Source of the DNA: Manis javanica
Taxonomy: Eukaryota > Chordata > Mammalia > Pholidota > Manidae
Assembly: GCF_040802235.1 (NCBI RefSeq)
Contig: NC_133166.1
Location: 112,792,991-112,856,990 of the forward strand
Reading direction: 5' to 3'
Length of the DNA stretch: 64,000 nucleotides
Each line of letters begins with the position of its first letter. The first letter of the stretch is position 1. A program made the position numbers and the translations under genes. Below the pieces are notes generated by a model. It was not told where the DNA came from, did no database searches, and was given only the letters and a program-made list of their open reading frames with translations. Below, one piece after another: positions 24,560-37,400 of the stretch.

Positions 24560-27500
24560 GTAACTGTTCTGCATGGTGTCCATAGGGCCTCGGTGCATGA
24601 AGGCAGTGCCGGCCCTCAGTGAGGGTCAGTGTACAAACACTGAAACCTGACGCGCTGCTAAAGTAAGATGACAAACAAGGACATAAACCGAACCATGAAG
24701 AAACAGATCCAAAGAAGGCAGAGAGGAAAGGAGGGGAGCAGGTGGAAGAAACTGACAAGCCGCCCCATCCAGGCACTTTGTTGTTGCAGCCCAACCAGAC
24801 ACCCCCATGAGAACACCCCGACGTGACCGCCAGTGTGACCACCGGGTCCAGGGCCAGCGTCAGACTCCAGAAGTGCCCCAGCCTACCCGTGGTCACCACC
24901 ACCTGGCCACCAGCGCCCAGGGTCACACAGATGGTGGCCTGTGTCCCCCCACCAGAGAGCAAACACCTGGTAACCCACCACCTACGTGCTCAGAATGCAA
25001 AGGCAGCCCAGATAACCGCCGCCCCAGCCAAACCCCAAACCCACTTGGCCAGCTTTTTCTGTTTGCTTTTCACTCCACGTCCACTGGCCATCAGCATCAC
25101 GCTAGCATGGGAGGGCCCTTTTAGCCAGTGGGGCAGAGAGGGTCTGGAGGTGCAGGGTAAGTGCCCACCAGCCTCTTGCAGAGCCCTCTCTCTGGGGTCA
25201 GTGTCCCTCCCAGCACCTCGCCTGTGGTGCTGGCTCTCTGGTTGCACTGTTGCCCCAGCAGCTCAGGATGAGGGTCTAGAAAGGCTAAGAAGCAGGATTT
25301 TGCCTAAGGTGGACAGGAGGCAGGAGAGAAGAGAGGTGAGGGTCTGGGATGTGGGAACCGGGGAGAGCCTGGGGCATAACTCGTCTGTGGCTCCTGGGGA
25401 GGGTGCGTGTCTTGGGGGAGCAGGGGCTGCAGATCGCCAGCAGGGCTCAGGAAGGACACCAGGTGAGCAGCCCCTGCAGGACAGTCAGCCTGCTGGGACT
25501 CCAGACACACAGCTCAGCCCAGGGCCCTGAGGAAGGGAGGGGCTGGGTGGGCAGGCTACTCTGACTCCAGGCCTGCGGTCCCCCCTCTGACCTCCAGGAA
25601 ATCTTAATTCTGACCACTCCAGGCTCCGGTCCACACCATCTCTCCAGGCAGTGGGTGCCCCTGGAATGGGCCCAGCTCTCAGGCTGCCCACTGGACCCAG
25701 GCTGGGGGCAATGGCCATGGTCCCCACCCCATACTCCCAATCTGGCAAAGGGTCAGTCCAGGCTGAACCCTCAGCCTTGCCCTTGACCCCAGAAGTCCAG
25801 GACATCCCACTTTGCACCCTGACTCAGCAGGAAATCACATGGCCATGGGTCCCATTGCTGGCAGCTTTTAATGCCTAAATGCCACCTGCCCACTCCTCAG
25901 ATAGGTGATGGCAGCTGGCCAGGCCAGGGTCTGGCTGCCACAGAGGCCAGAGCCCACTCCCATGTTGAAATATTCCCCCAGTGCACCCGGAACCCGCAGC
26001 TTCCAGTCCTTTGATCTGGTGATTAGTGGGGCCAAGCCTCAGGGGGTTTGCCTCCCACCTGCCATCCCTCCTAAAATGGCACACCAGACAGGTGGGGCCC
26101 AGAGGGGTGGGCCTGCCTGTGTGTCCACTGGCGCCTCCAAAAACCAAAGTCCAGCAAACCCAGGCTTGGGAGCTTCTTGCCCATGATGGACACCAGGCCT
26201 CACACCTATTCCAGAGCTTTCTGGAAGCAACTGCCACCAGAGAATGCCAATATCCTCATCCAGGTTCCAAGTGAAGGTGTCAGGGCTGCCTGGAGAAGCA
26301 CCATCTAAGGGACAGTGCCCACCCTCTCAACTGAACCAGGAAGCTGGAAAAGGCATGCAGGGCCCCTATCCCTGGACACTGGGCTCTGTGCTAGGAGTTG
26401 GCACAGGGCAGACTTCAGGCCCCCAGGCCCACCTGGGGTGACTGGTGCTGCTTGGGACTGGCTTCACAGACAGGGTGAGGCCAGAGGTCTGAACTGGGGC
26501 ACAAGGGTGGACAATCGGCCCGTTGTCTGGACCGCGGATTCTGCTTCCCAAGCCAGCCAGCGGGATGCCTTTATCGCCAAGATTGCTCGGAACAATGGCA
26601 GCACACACGCTTATCACCCACTGTTTGCCCAGCACGCCCAAGTGTTCCCAGATCTGCACACAAGCACCATGTTCTGTGATTTCCCGCCAAACCAGTGTGT
26701 GGAAAAGGAAACACACTTTGGGGATGGAGCCTTGCTGGGATGGAGCCCAAGTGGGACACCAGAAACATGGCAGGGCCAAAGCCGTCCAATATCTGCAGCC
26801 CAGGAGACTAACCAGCCTGCGGTGATAGATCCTGGAACGCACACGGCAATTTTTCCAGGAAACTGAACTGAGTCTCACACACACGCCTATGCATGTGATC
26901 CGGTCCAGATCCTGCAGGCAGCCCTGCTGCAGTCTGGGTGACATCCGACCAGCCAGGACACAGCTGAGCCCTGCAGCTGCTGGGGTAACTCTGGGGACCC
27001 CTCCTTGAGCCCAGAAGTGTCCTCAAGACCACAGTTCCTCCCTCCAGCTCCATCCTTCTCTCATCCCCTCGTGTCCTGAGGTGCTGGGACACATGGAGTG
27101 CAGGCTGATGGGCTGTGGGGCTAGGCAACAGCACTTGACATGCAGGGTCCATAAGCAGAAGTGGACAGAGGCATGGTCAGCAGAGAGAGGAGCCAAGGAG
27201 TGCCTGGAGGGGCTGTGTGAAGGGCACCACAAGCAGCCCATGCAAGGCCCTGTGGCTGGGTACCTGCTGGGGTGGCAGCAAGCAGGCACAGGCTGGGTGG
27301 AGCAGGTAAAGCAGCTGGGGCCCTGCAGAGGGATGGGGTATGGGCCATCAGAGAACAAGGCCTGGGGCTCCATTCCACTGCCCACCCAGGCTGCAGGGGA
27401 CACCAGGGAACAGCCCCGCCTGGCCCCACTAGAGCCTGGCCGGCCCACTGCAGCTGCCCCGAGGCCCCAGAGTGCTTTACCTGCTGGGAGATGACCCCGT

Positions 27501-28980
27501 GAGTGCGGGGCAGGCAGCCTCAGCGTGTTTCCACCAGGAGTCTTGGCCTTCTCCTTCTCCTGTTATTCTGTGGGCCTGACTCGGCACCCCCAGTGCCCCA
27601 CATCGGGCACTTGTCCCTTGTCCCTGTAGGGCCTGCCCCTACCCATCAGGGCCTACATTCAGTGCTCTACGGGACCTCTGTGGGGTGTGAGCTCTCTGAA
27701 GACGGGGAGCCTCACAGCAGCCCCACACGGGGCCTAGACCCATGCCAGACACAGCCCGCCTGTGTGACCAGCTCACTGTAGCAGCCCCACCCCAGATCTG
27801 TATCTGCCCCAGCCTCTCGGCCCTCCTCGGCTTCGGGTTCCCTTCCCGAGGGGCCACTGAGGGCACTCCGGAGAAACACCAGAGCAGAATGGGGAACCTT
27901 CCACCCTCCTGGCCTGGGCTCAGCACCCGAGGGTCAGCAGCTCAAGAAGACCAGTTTTCCATTAAAACTAAAGTCTGTTCAACATAAATACGAGATACCT
28001 GCTGCCTCTGTGTGGCAGGGTCTCTAGAGCTGGGTGGGCAGCCTGCATCAGGCCACGCGGGGCTCTGTGGGCTGTAGGGCAGGCACAGCCCCATGGGGGA
28101 GCCAGCCTGGGGAAGGTCCTCAGTGGGGGGAGCCCAGGGACCATGCATCCTGAGTCTCCATGGGGCCAGAACCACCCTTGGGAAAGGGGAACCCCATGGG
28201 CCCCCATGTGGGCTCCCACTGGGACCAAGCTGCCCTGGAGAGCAGAGACCCACACCTGCTTCCCGACTACAAGACGGTCCTATGGAGAACTCAAAAAACA
28301 CTCGTGTCCCCAGGCATGATCCTTGCCTTATCATGACCCTCACTGAACCTGACCTGGCCCTCAATCTCCCTCCCCCTGACCATAACCCCCAACGCACTGG
28401 CCTGTGACCCACCAGCCCCGCCCAATCCTTGATCGCCAAGCCACCCCAGAGATGGGCAGCCCCCTGAGGCTACCCACCCCTGCTCCTGAGACAAGCAGCT
28501 CAGAGCCCTGGTGGGGTGGGGGAAAGAAAACTAACTGAGGGCCCCCGGGGGCAGCATGACACCCCACCCCAGGAAGCTGCTTGAGGAGGATCTCCAGGAG
28601 CAAGCTGGCCCGCCGAGGCCCTACAGCTGGGATGTGGTGTCCTGGGCCCCGAGGCCCGCTGCCCATCCTGATGATCCCGCCACGAAGGGCAGTCTGGGCT
28701 GGCCTCACCTCTGAAGGGGTCCCTCTATTCAGTGATCTTTCCTCCCAGGGTGGGGGGTGGAGCCCAGTGTGCTGGCACCATTAGCACCCTGGAGTCCAGG
28801 TGAGGATGAAGCTCACCCCAGGAGCACCCCAGCACGTTGGGCTCTGCCAAGGGGCAGAGGGGGCACCCAGGTGTCTCCCCCACATGCTCTGGACAAGGCC
28901 CCTATTGGCCCCCGGGGAGTAGCTGATGGCATCCATGTTGAACCCCCAGAAGAATCCTGCAGGATGGCCCTGGCAATCAG
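24560..28980. other. Intergenic DNA upstream of MUC6
   Basis: GC-rich with no supportable gene on either strand. The proximal part may hold MUC6 regulatory DNA; the only motif cluster I note is the forkhead group listed separately. Confidence 0.5.
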
Positions 28981-28986
28981 CCTGGA

Positions 28987-29106
28987 GCAAACACCGGAAG
29001 TATTTGCAGCATCATGGAGGCTGTGTGCCAGCCCCTGCTTGGAGGCCAGTGATAGAGGGGCTGCCGCCTGCCCAAGAATTTTTCAAAGGCCAAGTCCTGG
29101 TAAACA
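28987..29106 (+). promoter_or_regulatory. Forkhead (FOXA-type) motif cluster upstream of MUC6
   Basis: Three matches to the forkhead core TRTTTRY lie 110-230 bp upstream of the TATA box: GCAAACA at 28987-28993 (reverse), TATTTGC at 29001-29007 and GTAAACA at 29100-29106 (reverse). FOXA factors are active in foregut endoderm, so the cluster fits a gastric gene. Such short motifs occur by chance, so this is only a candidate. Confidence 0.35.
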
Positions 29107-29213
29107 CTACCCAAGATCCTGTTTGGCCACCACTGCAGTGGGCCGGCAGGGGTGATTATGGGGCCGTGGTGTGGGGCTTGGGCAGGCGTGGCGGGGGCAG
29201 GGCCCATGGCCCC

Positions 29214-29220
29214 TATATAA
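29214..29220 (+). promoter_or_regulatory. TATA box of MUC6
   Basis: TATATAA lies in a GC-rich stretch 104 bp upstream of the MUC6 start codon. Transcription would be expected to begin about 25-30 bp downstream, near 29245, leaving a 5' UTR of about 80 nt. No other TATA-like element is seen between 29,000 and the ATG. Confidence 0.75.
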
Positions 29221-29323
29221 GGTGCCCAGGGCTGGCCACTCAGTCTGCACAGGTGCAGCAAGACTGCCCAGTGTCCAGTGGTGGGAGAAGCAAGGTCCAG
29301 CGGTGACCTCTTCTCCACAAGCC

Positions 29324-31429
29324 ATGCTCAGGCCCCAGCTGCTGCTCCTCCTGTCCTTCGGGGGGGCCCTGCTCAGCACTGGTGAGTAGGGGCCTGCGGG
29401 CCACAGCCAAGGGCAGCCAGATGCCCTCAGAAGGCCTCTGCATGTGGGAAACCTCCCAGGGCTTCTCATGTCACTGGGCCAGAGGCAGGCTGGCCATGAG
29501 ACACCGGCCGACGAGACCCCTCCCTGCACAGTGGCCACCCACACTTGCTGATTCTCCATAGGTGGCCTGGAGCCCAGCCCAGCCAGTGTGGGGGGCTGAC
29601 TGCAGGCTGCCCCTCCCCTCCACAGTGGCTGGGCAAGAAGGGTGGGGGGCCGCCACAGGGCAGGGGTCCCTCAGGCATATGTGGTCTCTTCAGTAGCAGC
29701 AGGCCTGGCCCGATTCAGGAGTTCTGGACAGGATAGCATGGGGGCTTGGCACCAGAATCCGGCACTCACTCTCCCCACTGGGCCCAGGCTCCTGAGGGGT
29801 CTCTAACAGGTGGCCAGAGGGTGTGTAGAGGGCAGCAGGGCAGGGGCTTCAGGGGTGCTGGAGCTAAAAGACCCAAGTGAGACCCTGGCTTACCATGTCC
29901 TGACCCGACAGGCAAGCCACAAAGTGGGGGTGACAGCTCCCCCTCAAGTGGACGCCACAGGACTCAGGGGGAGGCCAGTGCTCGCTGATTCACAGGCAGC
30001 AGGCTCTCTGCACCTCCTCTGCCTGCCTGAGTCCAGGGGTCTGAACCCAGCAGGACCAGCTCCCTGCTCTCAGCCTTTCGCTTTGGGGGCCCAGAGCCCC
30101 ACTAGCCTCCGCTGGAGAGCCTGGGTGTTAAGCGGGGCCCCCGGGGCCCAGACCCAGTGAGCGCAGGTCACTCCAAGCTCCTGGGTCTCCCCTGGGCCCG
30201 TCCCACCCCTCCCCTCCCACAAGGCCCCTCTCCTCCCCTCTAGGCAGGGCCTTTCGCTCTGGGGCTGGCTGTGGGCACTCAGGACCCCTGCCCAGCAGGT
30301 GCCAGCTTCCTGGACCCATCCCTAGCCCTGGGATTCCCAGACCCAGACCCAGGATCTGAGTGAGGAGGGAGGCGCCCGGGAGCCAACTGGGAGGGCTTGC
30401 AGGCCTGCAGGTTGGCAAGGGGCTGCACCCCTGCTGAGTTCAAGGGGTTCGGGCTGAGTGCTGCAGAGGGTGAAAGGGCGGGGGTCTGAATTTCACCTGC
30501 GCTCTGAACGCCAACTCTGCTGATGTGGGAGAGGCGGGCCCTGCCTCCCTCCCCCGAGAGGCCAACAAAGCATGAGGTCGGCTGCTGGGGGCTACAGGGC
30601 CTGGAGCTGTGAAGGGTGGGTGGGAGGCCCCTGAGCCGGGTCAGGGTCTGGCCAGAACAGGCAGGGCGGGCAGGGCCAAGCATGCAAAAGAACAGCACAT
30701 TCTCTGGCTGCCGTGGGCGTGTCCCTGAGGACCCCTGGGTCTGGCCCAGGTCAGTGCCTGTTCTGAGATTTGGGAAACACAGATGGCGGCAGGGCACTGG
30801 CCTCTTGAGCATCTTCAAAGGAGCCTCCGCCGGGGGTGGGCGGGGTCACTGGGTGGGCTGGGCAACGGCAGAGCAGAGCACAGGAGACAGGGCTGGGGAG
30901 CCTGGCACAGCGGTCCTGGAGGAGCCAGTGGGAGGTCTCTGTCAAACCCCAGAGGGCCTTGCATGCCTGAGAGTGAGCTTGTGAGTGCCAAGAGCCTGAT
31001 GGGCAGACCAGCAGGTACCACAGGCCCTCTGCCTACCACCCCTGAGGCCCCAGGCCAGTGCCCCAGCCCCAGGTCTCCCCAGGAACCTCCCTGGGGCTAC
31101 ACCTCCTCCGCCTCAGGCCCTGCTCACTATTGCACTGTGTGTGCACACACTTCACCCTCCTGAACAAGCTCTCTGGGGTAAGCGCGTTGTGCCCACTGTG
31201 TACCCAGCTGAACTAGTGATGGAGTGCACATGTGAAGAACCAGACTGAGGCCCAAGGCCGTGCTGCCCACCGCAGCCCGGCGTCATCTAGCCAGCTCCAT
31301 GCCAGGGGCAGCAGCTCCTCCAGCAGCAGCAGGCAGTCCCGGCACTGACCACAGGCCCTGTCCACACAGGTCTGAATGACTCCTCTGTGCACCCAGGACT
31401 CAGGAGGCCGAAGGACTTCCCACCGACAG
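29324..31429 (+). CDS. MUC6: MUC6 exons 1-2: signal peptide and N-terminal linker
   Basis: Exon 1 is 29324-29381 and exon 2 is 31370-31429. Exon 1 encodes MLRPQLLLLLSFGGALLST, a classic signal peptide with a Leu5 core and small residues before the expected cleavage point. It ends in phase 1 at GTGAGT. Exon 2 supplies a 20-residue linker, GLNDSSVHPGLRRPKDFPPT, which lines up with the human linker. Intron 1 (29382-31369, about 2 kb) is GC-rich, with no coding or repeat structure that I recognise. Confidence 0.88.
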
Positions 31430-34400
31430 GTGAGAGCCACACACGGCACCCCATCCTGCAGACCTGCCCAGAGCATGGCCATGGCCTTGACACAGGGAGG
31501 AAGAGCCTCAGCTGGCTCCTCATCCAGAGCAGACAAGCTTATGCTGCCAAGAAGGGTGGGGGCCCTGCTGGGTGGGGACCCAGCTGCAGCTGTGTCCTAC
31601 AGACCCCAGAACTGATGACATCAACCAGGACAGTGGCCTGCACTCCTGTGACGCTCACAGCAGGCTGCAGGCCCCAACCGGGAGCTGGGTGGGTGTGGGG
31701 GGCAGGCCCTTTCTCACCCACCCCCGAGATGCTGGAACTGGGGAGGCCACTTGTCTCCCCAGGGGCCCAGCTTATGGGGCAGGCTGCCCAGACCTGCCCT
31801 GACAGCGTGGGTGGACATAGGGCTCCGAGACCCCATCTGCTCTCTCCATAGCTCCAGGCAGGGGCTGGTGCTCCACATGGGGAACCAGCCACTTCTCCAC
31901 CTTTGACGGCCACACGTACGACTTCTCGGGGACCTGCAACTACATCTTCGCGGCTACCTGCAAGGACGCCTCATCCACCTTCAGTGTCCAGTTACGGCGA
32001 GGACCCGACGGGAGCATCTCCCGGGTCATTGTGGAACTAGGAACCTCTGTGGTTACCGTGCAGAAGATGGTCATTTCCATCAAGGACGTGGGGTAAGCCA
32101 AGGGGCTAGGCGGGTTGCTGGGGGGCCAAGGGGACAGCTGCTGACTGCTTCCACCCCACAGGGTCATCACCCTGCCCTACACCAGCAATGGCCTTCAGAT
32201 CACACCCTTCGGCCAGAGCATGCAGCTGGTGGCCAAGCAGTTGGAATTGGAGCTGGTGGTCATGTGGGGCCCGGGAGACCACCTCATGGTGAGGACGCGT
32301 GGAGTGGGCAGGGCAGGGGATTGCCTCCTGGGGAGTCCCAACCATCCCTCAAGCTCCTGCAATGTGGCCCTGACCCCAGCCAGGAGGTAGCGCAGGCCTG
32401 GGTTTTGCTGGTGGCTCAGTTTCCCTACTTGAAAGTGAGCACAGCCCCCAGGAGGAGCAAGGTGGGTGGCCTTCTCAGCTGGGCCAAGGGTCCTGGGCCC
32501 TGAGAGCAGTGCCCACCCACTTGCAGGTGCTGGTGGAGAGGAGGCTGGCAGGCAAGCTGTGTGGGCTCTGTGGGGATTTTGATGGCCAACCCACCAATGA
32601 GTTTCTGCAAGACGGTAGGTGTTGGGGGAAGATGGTAGGTGAGAGGCCCCGCTCCCCCTGACCAATCCCTGAGGTGCTGACCCACCCAACCCACCTTCCA
32701 GGCAAACTCCTGGAACCCCACAAGTATGCCGCCCTCCAGAAGCTGGATGACCCCAACGAGATCTGTGCCTACGAGGCCATTCCTGGCACCAGAGTCCTAC
32801 ACACAGAGCATGTACGTGAGCTTGTTGGGCCACTAGGGGCTGGGGACCCTTCAGCCAACAGGGTTCCTGAGGCCCGCAACTCCCCCCTCTCCCCAAGTCT
32901 TCCAAGTCACATTTGTGGTGTGGGATGTAGCCTAGACCTGCATGACCTTGACTGGCCCTCTGCCCAGGCTCGGACCTGCTCACGGCTGCTGACCCTGGTG
33001 TCCCCTGAGTGCAGCGTGCCCAGGGAGCCATTCCTGCTGGGCTGCCAGGCGGACATGGCCACATGCGCCCATCCAGGCCAGTGGAACTGCAGCTGCGCCA
33101 CACTGTCCGAGTACTCACGCCAGTGCAGCATGGCCAGCCAGCCTGTCCGCAGCTGGCGGGGCCCCAGCCTCTGCTGTGAGTCTGGGGGAGGGTGGCACAA
33201 GGGCCAGGGCCTCAGATCCTGATGCCCCAAGGGCTGCCTTCTCCACAAGGAGGAGACCTGGGTGGAGGAGGCGCTGAGCTAAGCCCTGGGCAGGGCTGGG
33301 CAGGTTGGCAGCCCTGGTACCCCTCCCTCACTGGGGCCACTGTGCACCTGCAGCTGTGGGCCGGTGCCCAGCAAACCAGGTGTACCAGGAGTGCGGTGAG
33401 GCCTGCACCAGGACCTGCTCCAACCCGCAGCACAGCTGTGCCAGCTTCTGCACCTTTGGCTGCTTCTGCCCAGAAGGTGAGGGCACTGGCCCTCCCCAGG
33501 GCCCTCAAAATGAGCCCCGAGATGCATCAGCCCCATCCCCACCAGGCACAACAGTGCCATGACCTAGCCTGCCTTGAACACTCTGCTGGGAACTTGCCCA
33601 GGGGAGGGCTCTTCCCACAATGGCTCACAAGTGTTCACAGCCTTGAGTCATTCAGGCCCCCGGCCACAGGCTGCTGCTCACTCAGAGCCTGGGTTGGGGA
33701 CATTGGCATGAGGCAGATGGGGGTCACACGTACAGGAGGACGGGGGGATTCTGCTGGCCACAGCCCCAGCAAGCCCTCTCCTACAGGTATGGTTCTTGAT
33801 GACATCTCCAAGAACCACACCTGCGTGCCGGTCACCCAGTGCCCCTGCACACTCAACGGGGTGGTCTACCCACCTGGGGAGGTCACAACAGCCGCCTGCC
33901 GGACCTGGTGAGCACAGGGCAGGGCAGTTTTCAAGGGCAGGTGGAGAGCATGGGGATGCGCAGGCTTGGGGGTCGTGGAGTGCCTGGGGGCTCTCTGGCT
34001 GCGGCAGCCCACCTACCACTCTGGCCCTCACCCCACCTGCAGCCGGTGCACCATGGGCCACTGGACATGCACGAATCGGCCCTGCCCCCGGCGCTGCTCC
34101 CTGGAAGGTGGATCCTTCGTCACCACATTCGATGCCAGACACTACCGCTTCCATGGCACCTGCACCTACGTCCTCCTCCAGGTATGATGCACCTGCCACC
34201 AGGCAGCTGGCACGGGGCCTCCACAGGCATCCCCAGGCCCTCAGTTCTGAACCATCCCTCTTCCTAGAGCCTGCAGCTCCCCGACAGGGCCTCCCTCATG
34301 GCTGTGTACGACAAGTCTGGGTACTCTCACTCGGAGACCTCCTTGGTTGCTGTCATCTATATGTCTAGCCAGGTGAGGCCTCCTCAGATGCATCCCCACT

Positions 34401-37400
34401 GCATCCAAGCTCCCGCTTCCCCTGTCTGGCCTGCAGGAGAGGGAGGGCTCCCCTACCTACAGCCCCCAGTGACTCCGGCCACTTTCCCTCCAGGACAAAA
34501 TCGTGATTTCTCAGGATGAGGTGATCACCAACAACGGGGACGCCAAGTGGCTGCCGTACGAGACTCGTAGGTCCCCAGCTGCAGCCAGCACCTGGGGCCC
34601 CACTGGGCCAGGGTCCCAGTGCGGGCAGCCTGCTGAGCCTCCTTGTCCCCCCAGGCAACATCACGATCTTCCGACAGACATCCACCCACCTTCAGATGGC
34701 CACCACCTTTGGGCTGGAGCTGGTGGTACAGCTACAGCCCGTGTTCCAGGTGTACATTACCGTCGGGCCCCAGTTCAGAGACCAGACGAGAGGTGAGCCC
34801 CCACTCCGCCTGCCCAGGATTGGCCCAGGTGCCCCATCCTCTGACCCAGAGCATTGAGCACTTGAAGCCTCAGGCCAGCAGCACCCCCACCACGTGGCAA
34901 CCAGCTTTACCAGCAGTGCAGCCAATGGCCTCTTGCCCAGGGTGTGGTCAGGGGGTCCTCAGGGAGCGTGGGGCAGGACAGGGCCATGGACTGGCCCACC
35001 CTCATGGGCTTGCCGGCTCAGGGCTCTGTGGCACCTTCAATGGGGACACCACGGATGACTTCATGAGCAGCACGGGCATTGTGGAGGGTACTGCAGCGCT
35101 CTTTGTGGACTCCTGGAGGGCAGGCAACTGCCCAACTGCGCTTGAGCGTGAGACGGACCCCTGCTCCATGAGCCAGCTCAACAGTGAGTGTCCGGCCCCA
35201 GGAAGGCTGTGGGAGTGGGCAGGAGGCTCTCACCAGGTGGGCGGGAGACCCATGCCGAGCCTATCCCCCCAGAGGTATGCGCGGAGACCCACTGCTCGGT
35301 CCTGGTGAAGAAGGGCACGGTGTTTGAGGAGTGCCATGCCACAGTGAACCCCAAACCCTTCTACAAGGTGGGTGGGGCTGTGGGAGGGGAGGCTGTGGGT
35401 GAGGTGCCCTCAGGAATCCCAGGCGGCCAGGCTGGGGGCAGGCACCCACAGCCACTGTCTGCCCGCAGAGGTGTGTGTACCAAGCCTGTAACTACGAGGA
35501 GACGTTCCCGTACATCTGTGCCGCCCTGAGTGACTACGCCCGTGCCTGTGCCTCATGGGGTGTCCCGCTCTGGGGCTGGAGAAGCAGCGTGGACAACTGC
35601 AGTGCGTGCTGGCAAGCGGGGCAAGGGATGGCCCCAGGGTTATGCTAGGGCAGGGGGCACAGTTTGGGGCTTGGGGCCTTGAGCTCTGCCAGGCCCTTCC
35701 CTGAGGGTCTGACTCCTGGGTCACCGCAGCCATCCCCTGCACGGGCAACCAGACGTTCAGCTATGACAGCCAGGCCTGCGGCCGCACATGCCTCTCACTC
35801 TCTGACCGGACGGCTGAGTGCCACCCCAGTGCCGTGCCCTTGGACGGCTGCAACTGCCCTGAGGGCACCTACCTGAACCACAAGGCTGAGTGTGTGCGCA
35901 AGGCCCAATGCCCCTGCCTCCTGGACAACCACAAACTCATTCTGGCCGACCAGTCGACCATGGTCAATGGCATCACCTGGTGAGCAAGGGACTCCCGGGT
36001 GGGGTGGCCCCTTGCCAGCCTGCAGCCCCAGCCTGGCTGGCGTGCTCACCAGGCCTCTCTCTTGCAGCCACTGCATCAATGGGCGGCTGAACTGCCCAGG
36101 GCGGCCACTGATGCTCTTGGGTACGTAGCCATGGCTAGGGTGGGCCTCGACCGCGAGATGCCATGGCTTCTGAGCCTGCCTCACCCCATGCCCCCTCTTC
36201 CCTGTAGCATCCTGCCCTGACCCCAAGATATTCCAGTCCTGCAGCCAGTCCTCGGAGACCAAGTTTGGGGCAGCCTGTGCCCCCACATGTCAGATGCTGG
36301 CCACCGGCATCCCCTGCGTAAGGCCAAGTGGAGGGGATCAATGTGTCCCCAGAGGGAGGGAAGCCCCCAGAGCCCTTCCCTGGGCCCAGAGCAGCTTCTG
36401 CACCAGTCTCCAGGGAGGGGGTTGTGCTCTGTCTTGCTGTCCCTGTCATCCCACAAGGAGTCTGGCTGCCACCTGGAGGCGCTGGGAGGGTCCAGAATGG
36501 CTGGGCAGCTGAAGGGTGGGTGTACTCATCTGGGGCTCCCTGAAGACTGTGGGTTGGGCTCCTACCAAATGGAGAGAGGACACAGCAGCCCAGACACAAC
36601 ACAGAAGTACCAGAACCTTCTCTGAGGCAGGGGTTGGGGGGTGTTTGTTAACAGGCCAGGGCAGGGTGGACACAGAGGGCCAGGAGGGCCTGGGGCTGGG
36701 TAACAGCAGACAAGGCCACCCTCCCAAGGGCTGCTGACCCTCCACCCTGCAGGTGCCCACCAAGTGTGAGCCCGGCTGTGTCTGTGCCAAGGGACTTTAC
36801 GAGAATGCCCAAGGGCAGTGCGTGCCCCCCGAGGAGTGCCCGTGTGAGTTTGCAGGCATCTCCTACCCCCAGGGCGCCAAGCTCCACACGGACTGTAAGG
36901 CCTGGTAAGCTGTGGCCTCGCCTGCAGACCCAGTGGCCTGGGCTGTCCTTGGGGTTTCCCGGGGCAGGCAGGGGTCCCCCACAAACCCCACCAAGGTCAG
37001 GGTCCCACAGGGTGCATGTGACCCAGGTGTTCCAAAACCCAAGAGCCACTCCCCTTCTCCAGCACCTGCTCACGGGGGAAGTGGTCGTGCCAGCAGAGTG
37101 CCCGCTGCACATCCACCTGTACCCTGTACGGGGAGGGCCACGTGCTCACCTTTGACGGCCAGCGCTTCGCGTTCAATGGCAACTGCGAGTACATCCTGGC
37201 CACAGTGAGCCCCACGTTAGGGCTGCGGGAGGGAGTCGGGGGCCCTCTGCAGGCCCCTTCTTAGCACTGCCTCCCCACAGGACGGCTGCAGCGCCAATGA
37301 CTCACAGCCGGCCTTCAAGATCCTAACAGAAAATGTGGTTTGCGGGAAGCTGGGTGTCACCTGCTCCCGGGCCATCAAGATCTTCCTGGGGGTGAGTGGG

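Noticed and set aside
1-28900. MUC2 exons on the minus strand, expected from human gene order
   Set aside because: No VWD, signal-peptide or CysD translation was found; MUC2 probably lies beyond the left edge.
36845-36850. GTGAGT inside MUC6 exon 20 as a splice donor
   Set aside because: The coding frame and the family match (CPCEF) continue through it to a better-placed donor at 36905.
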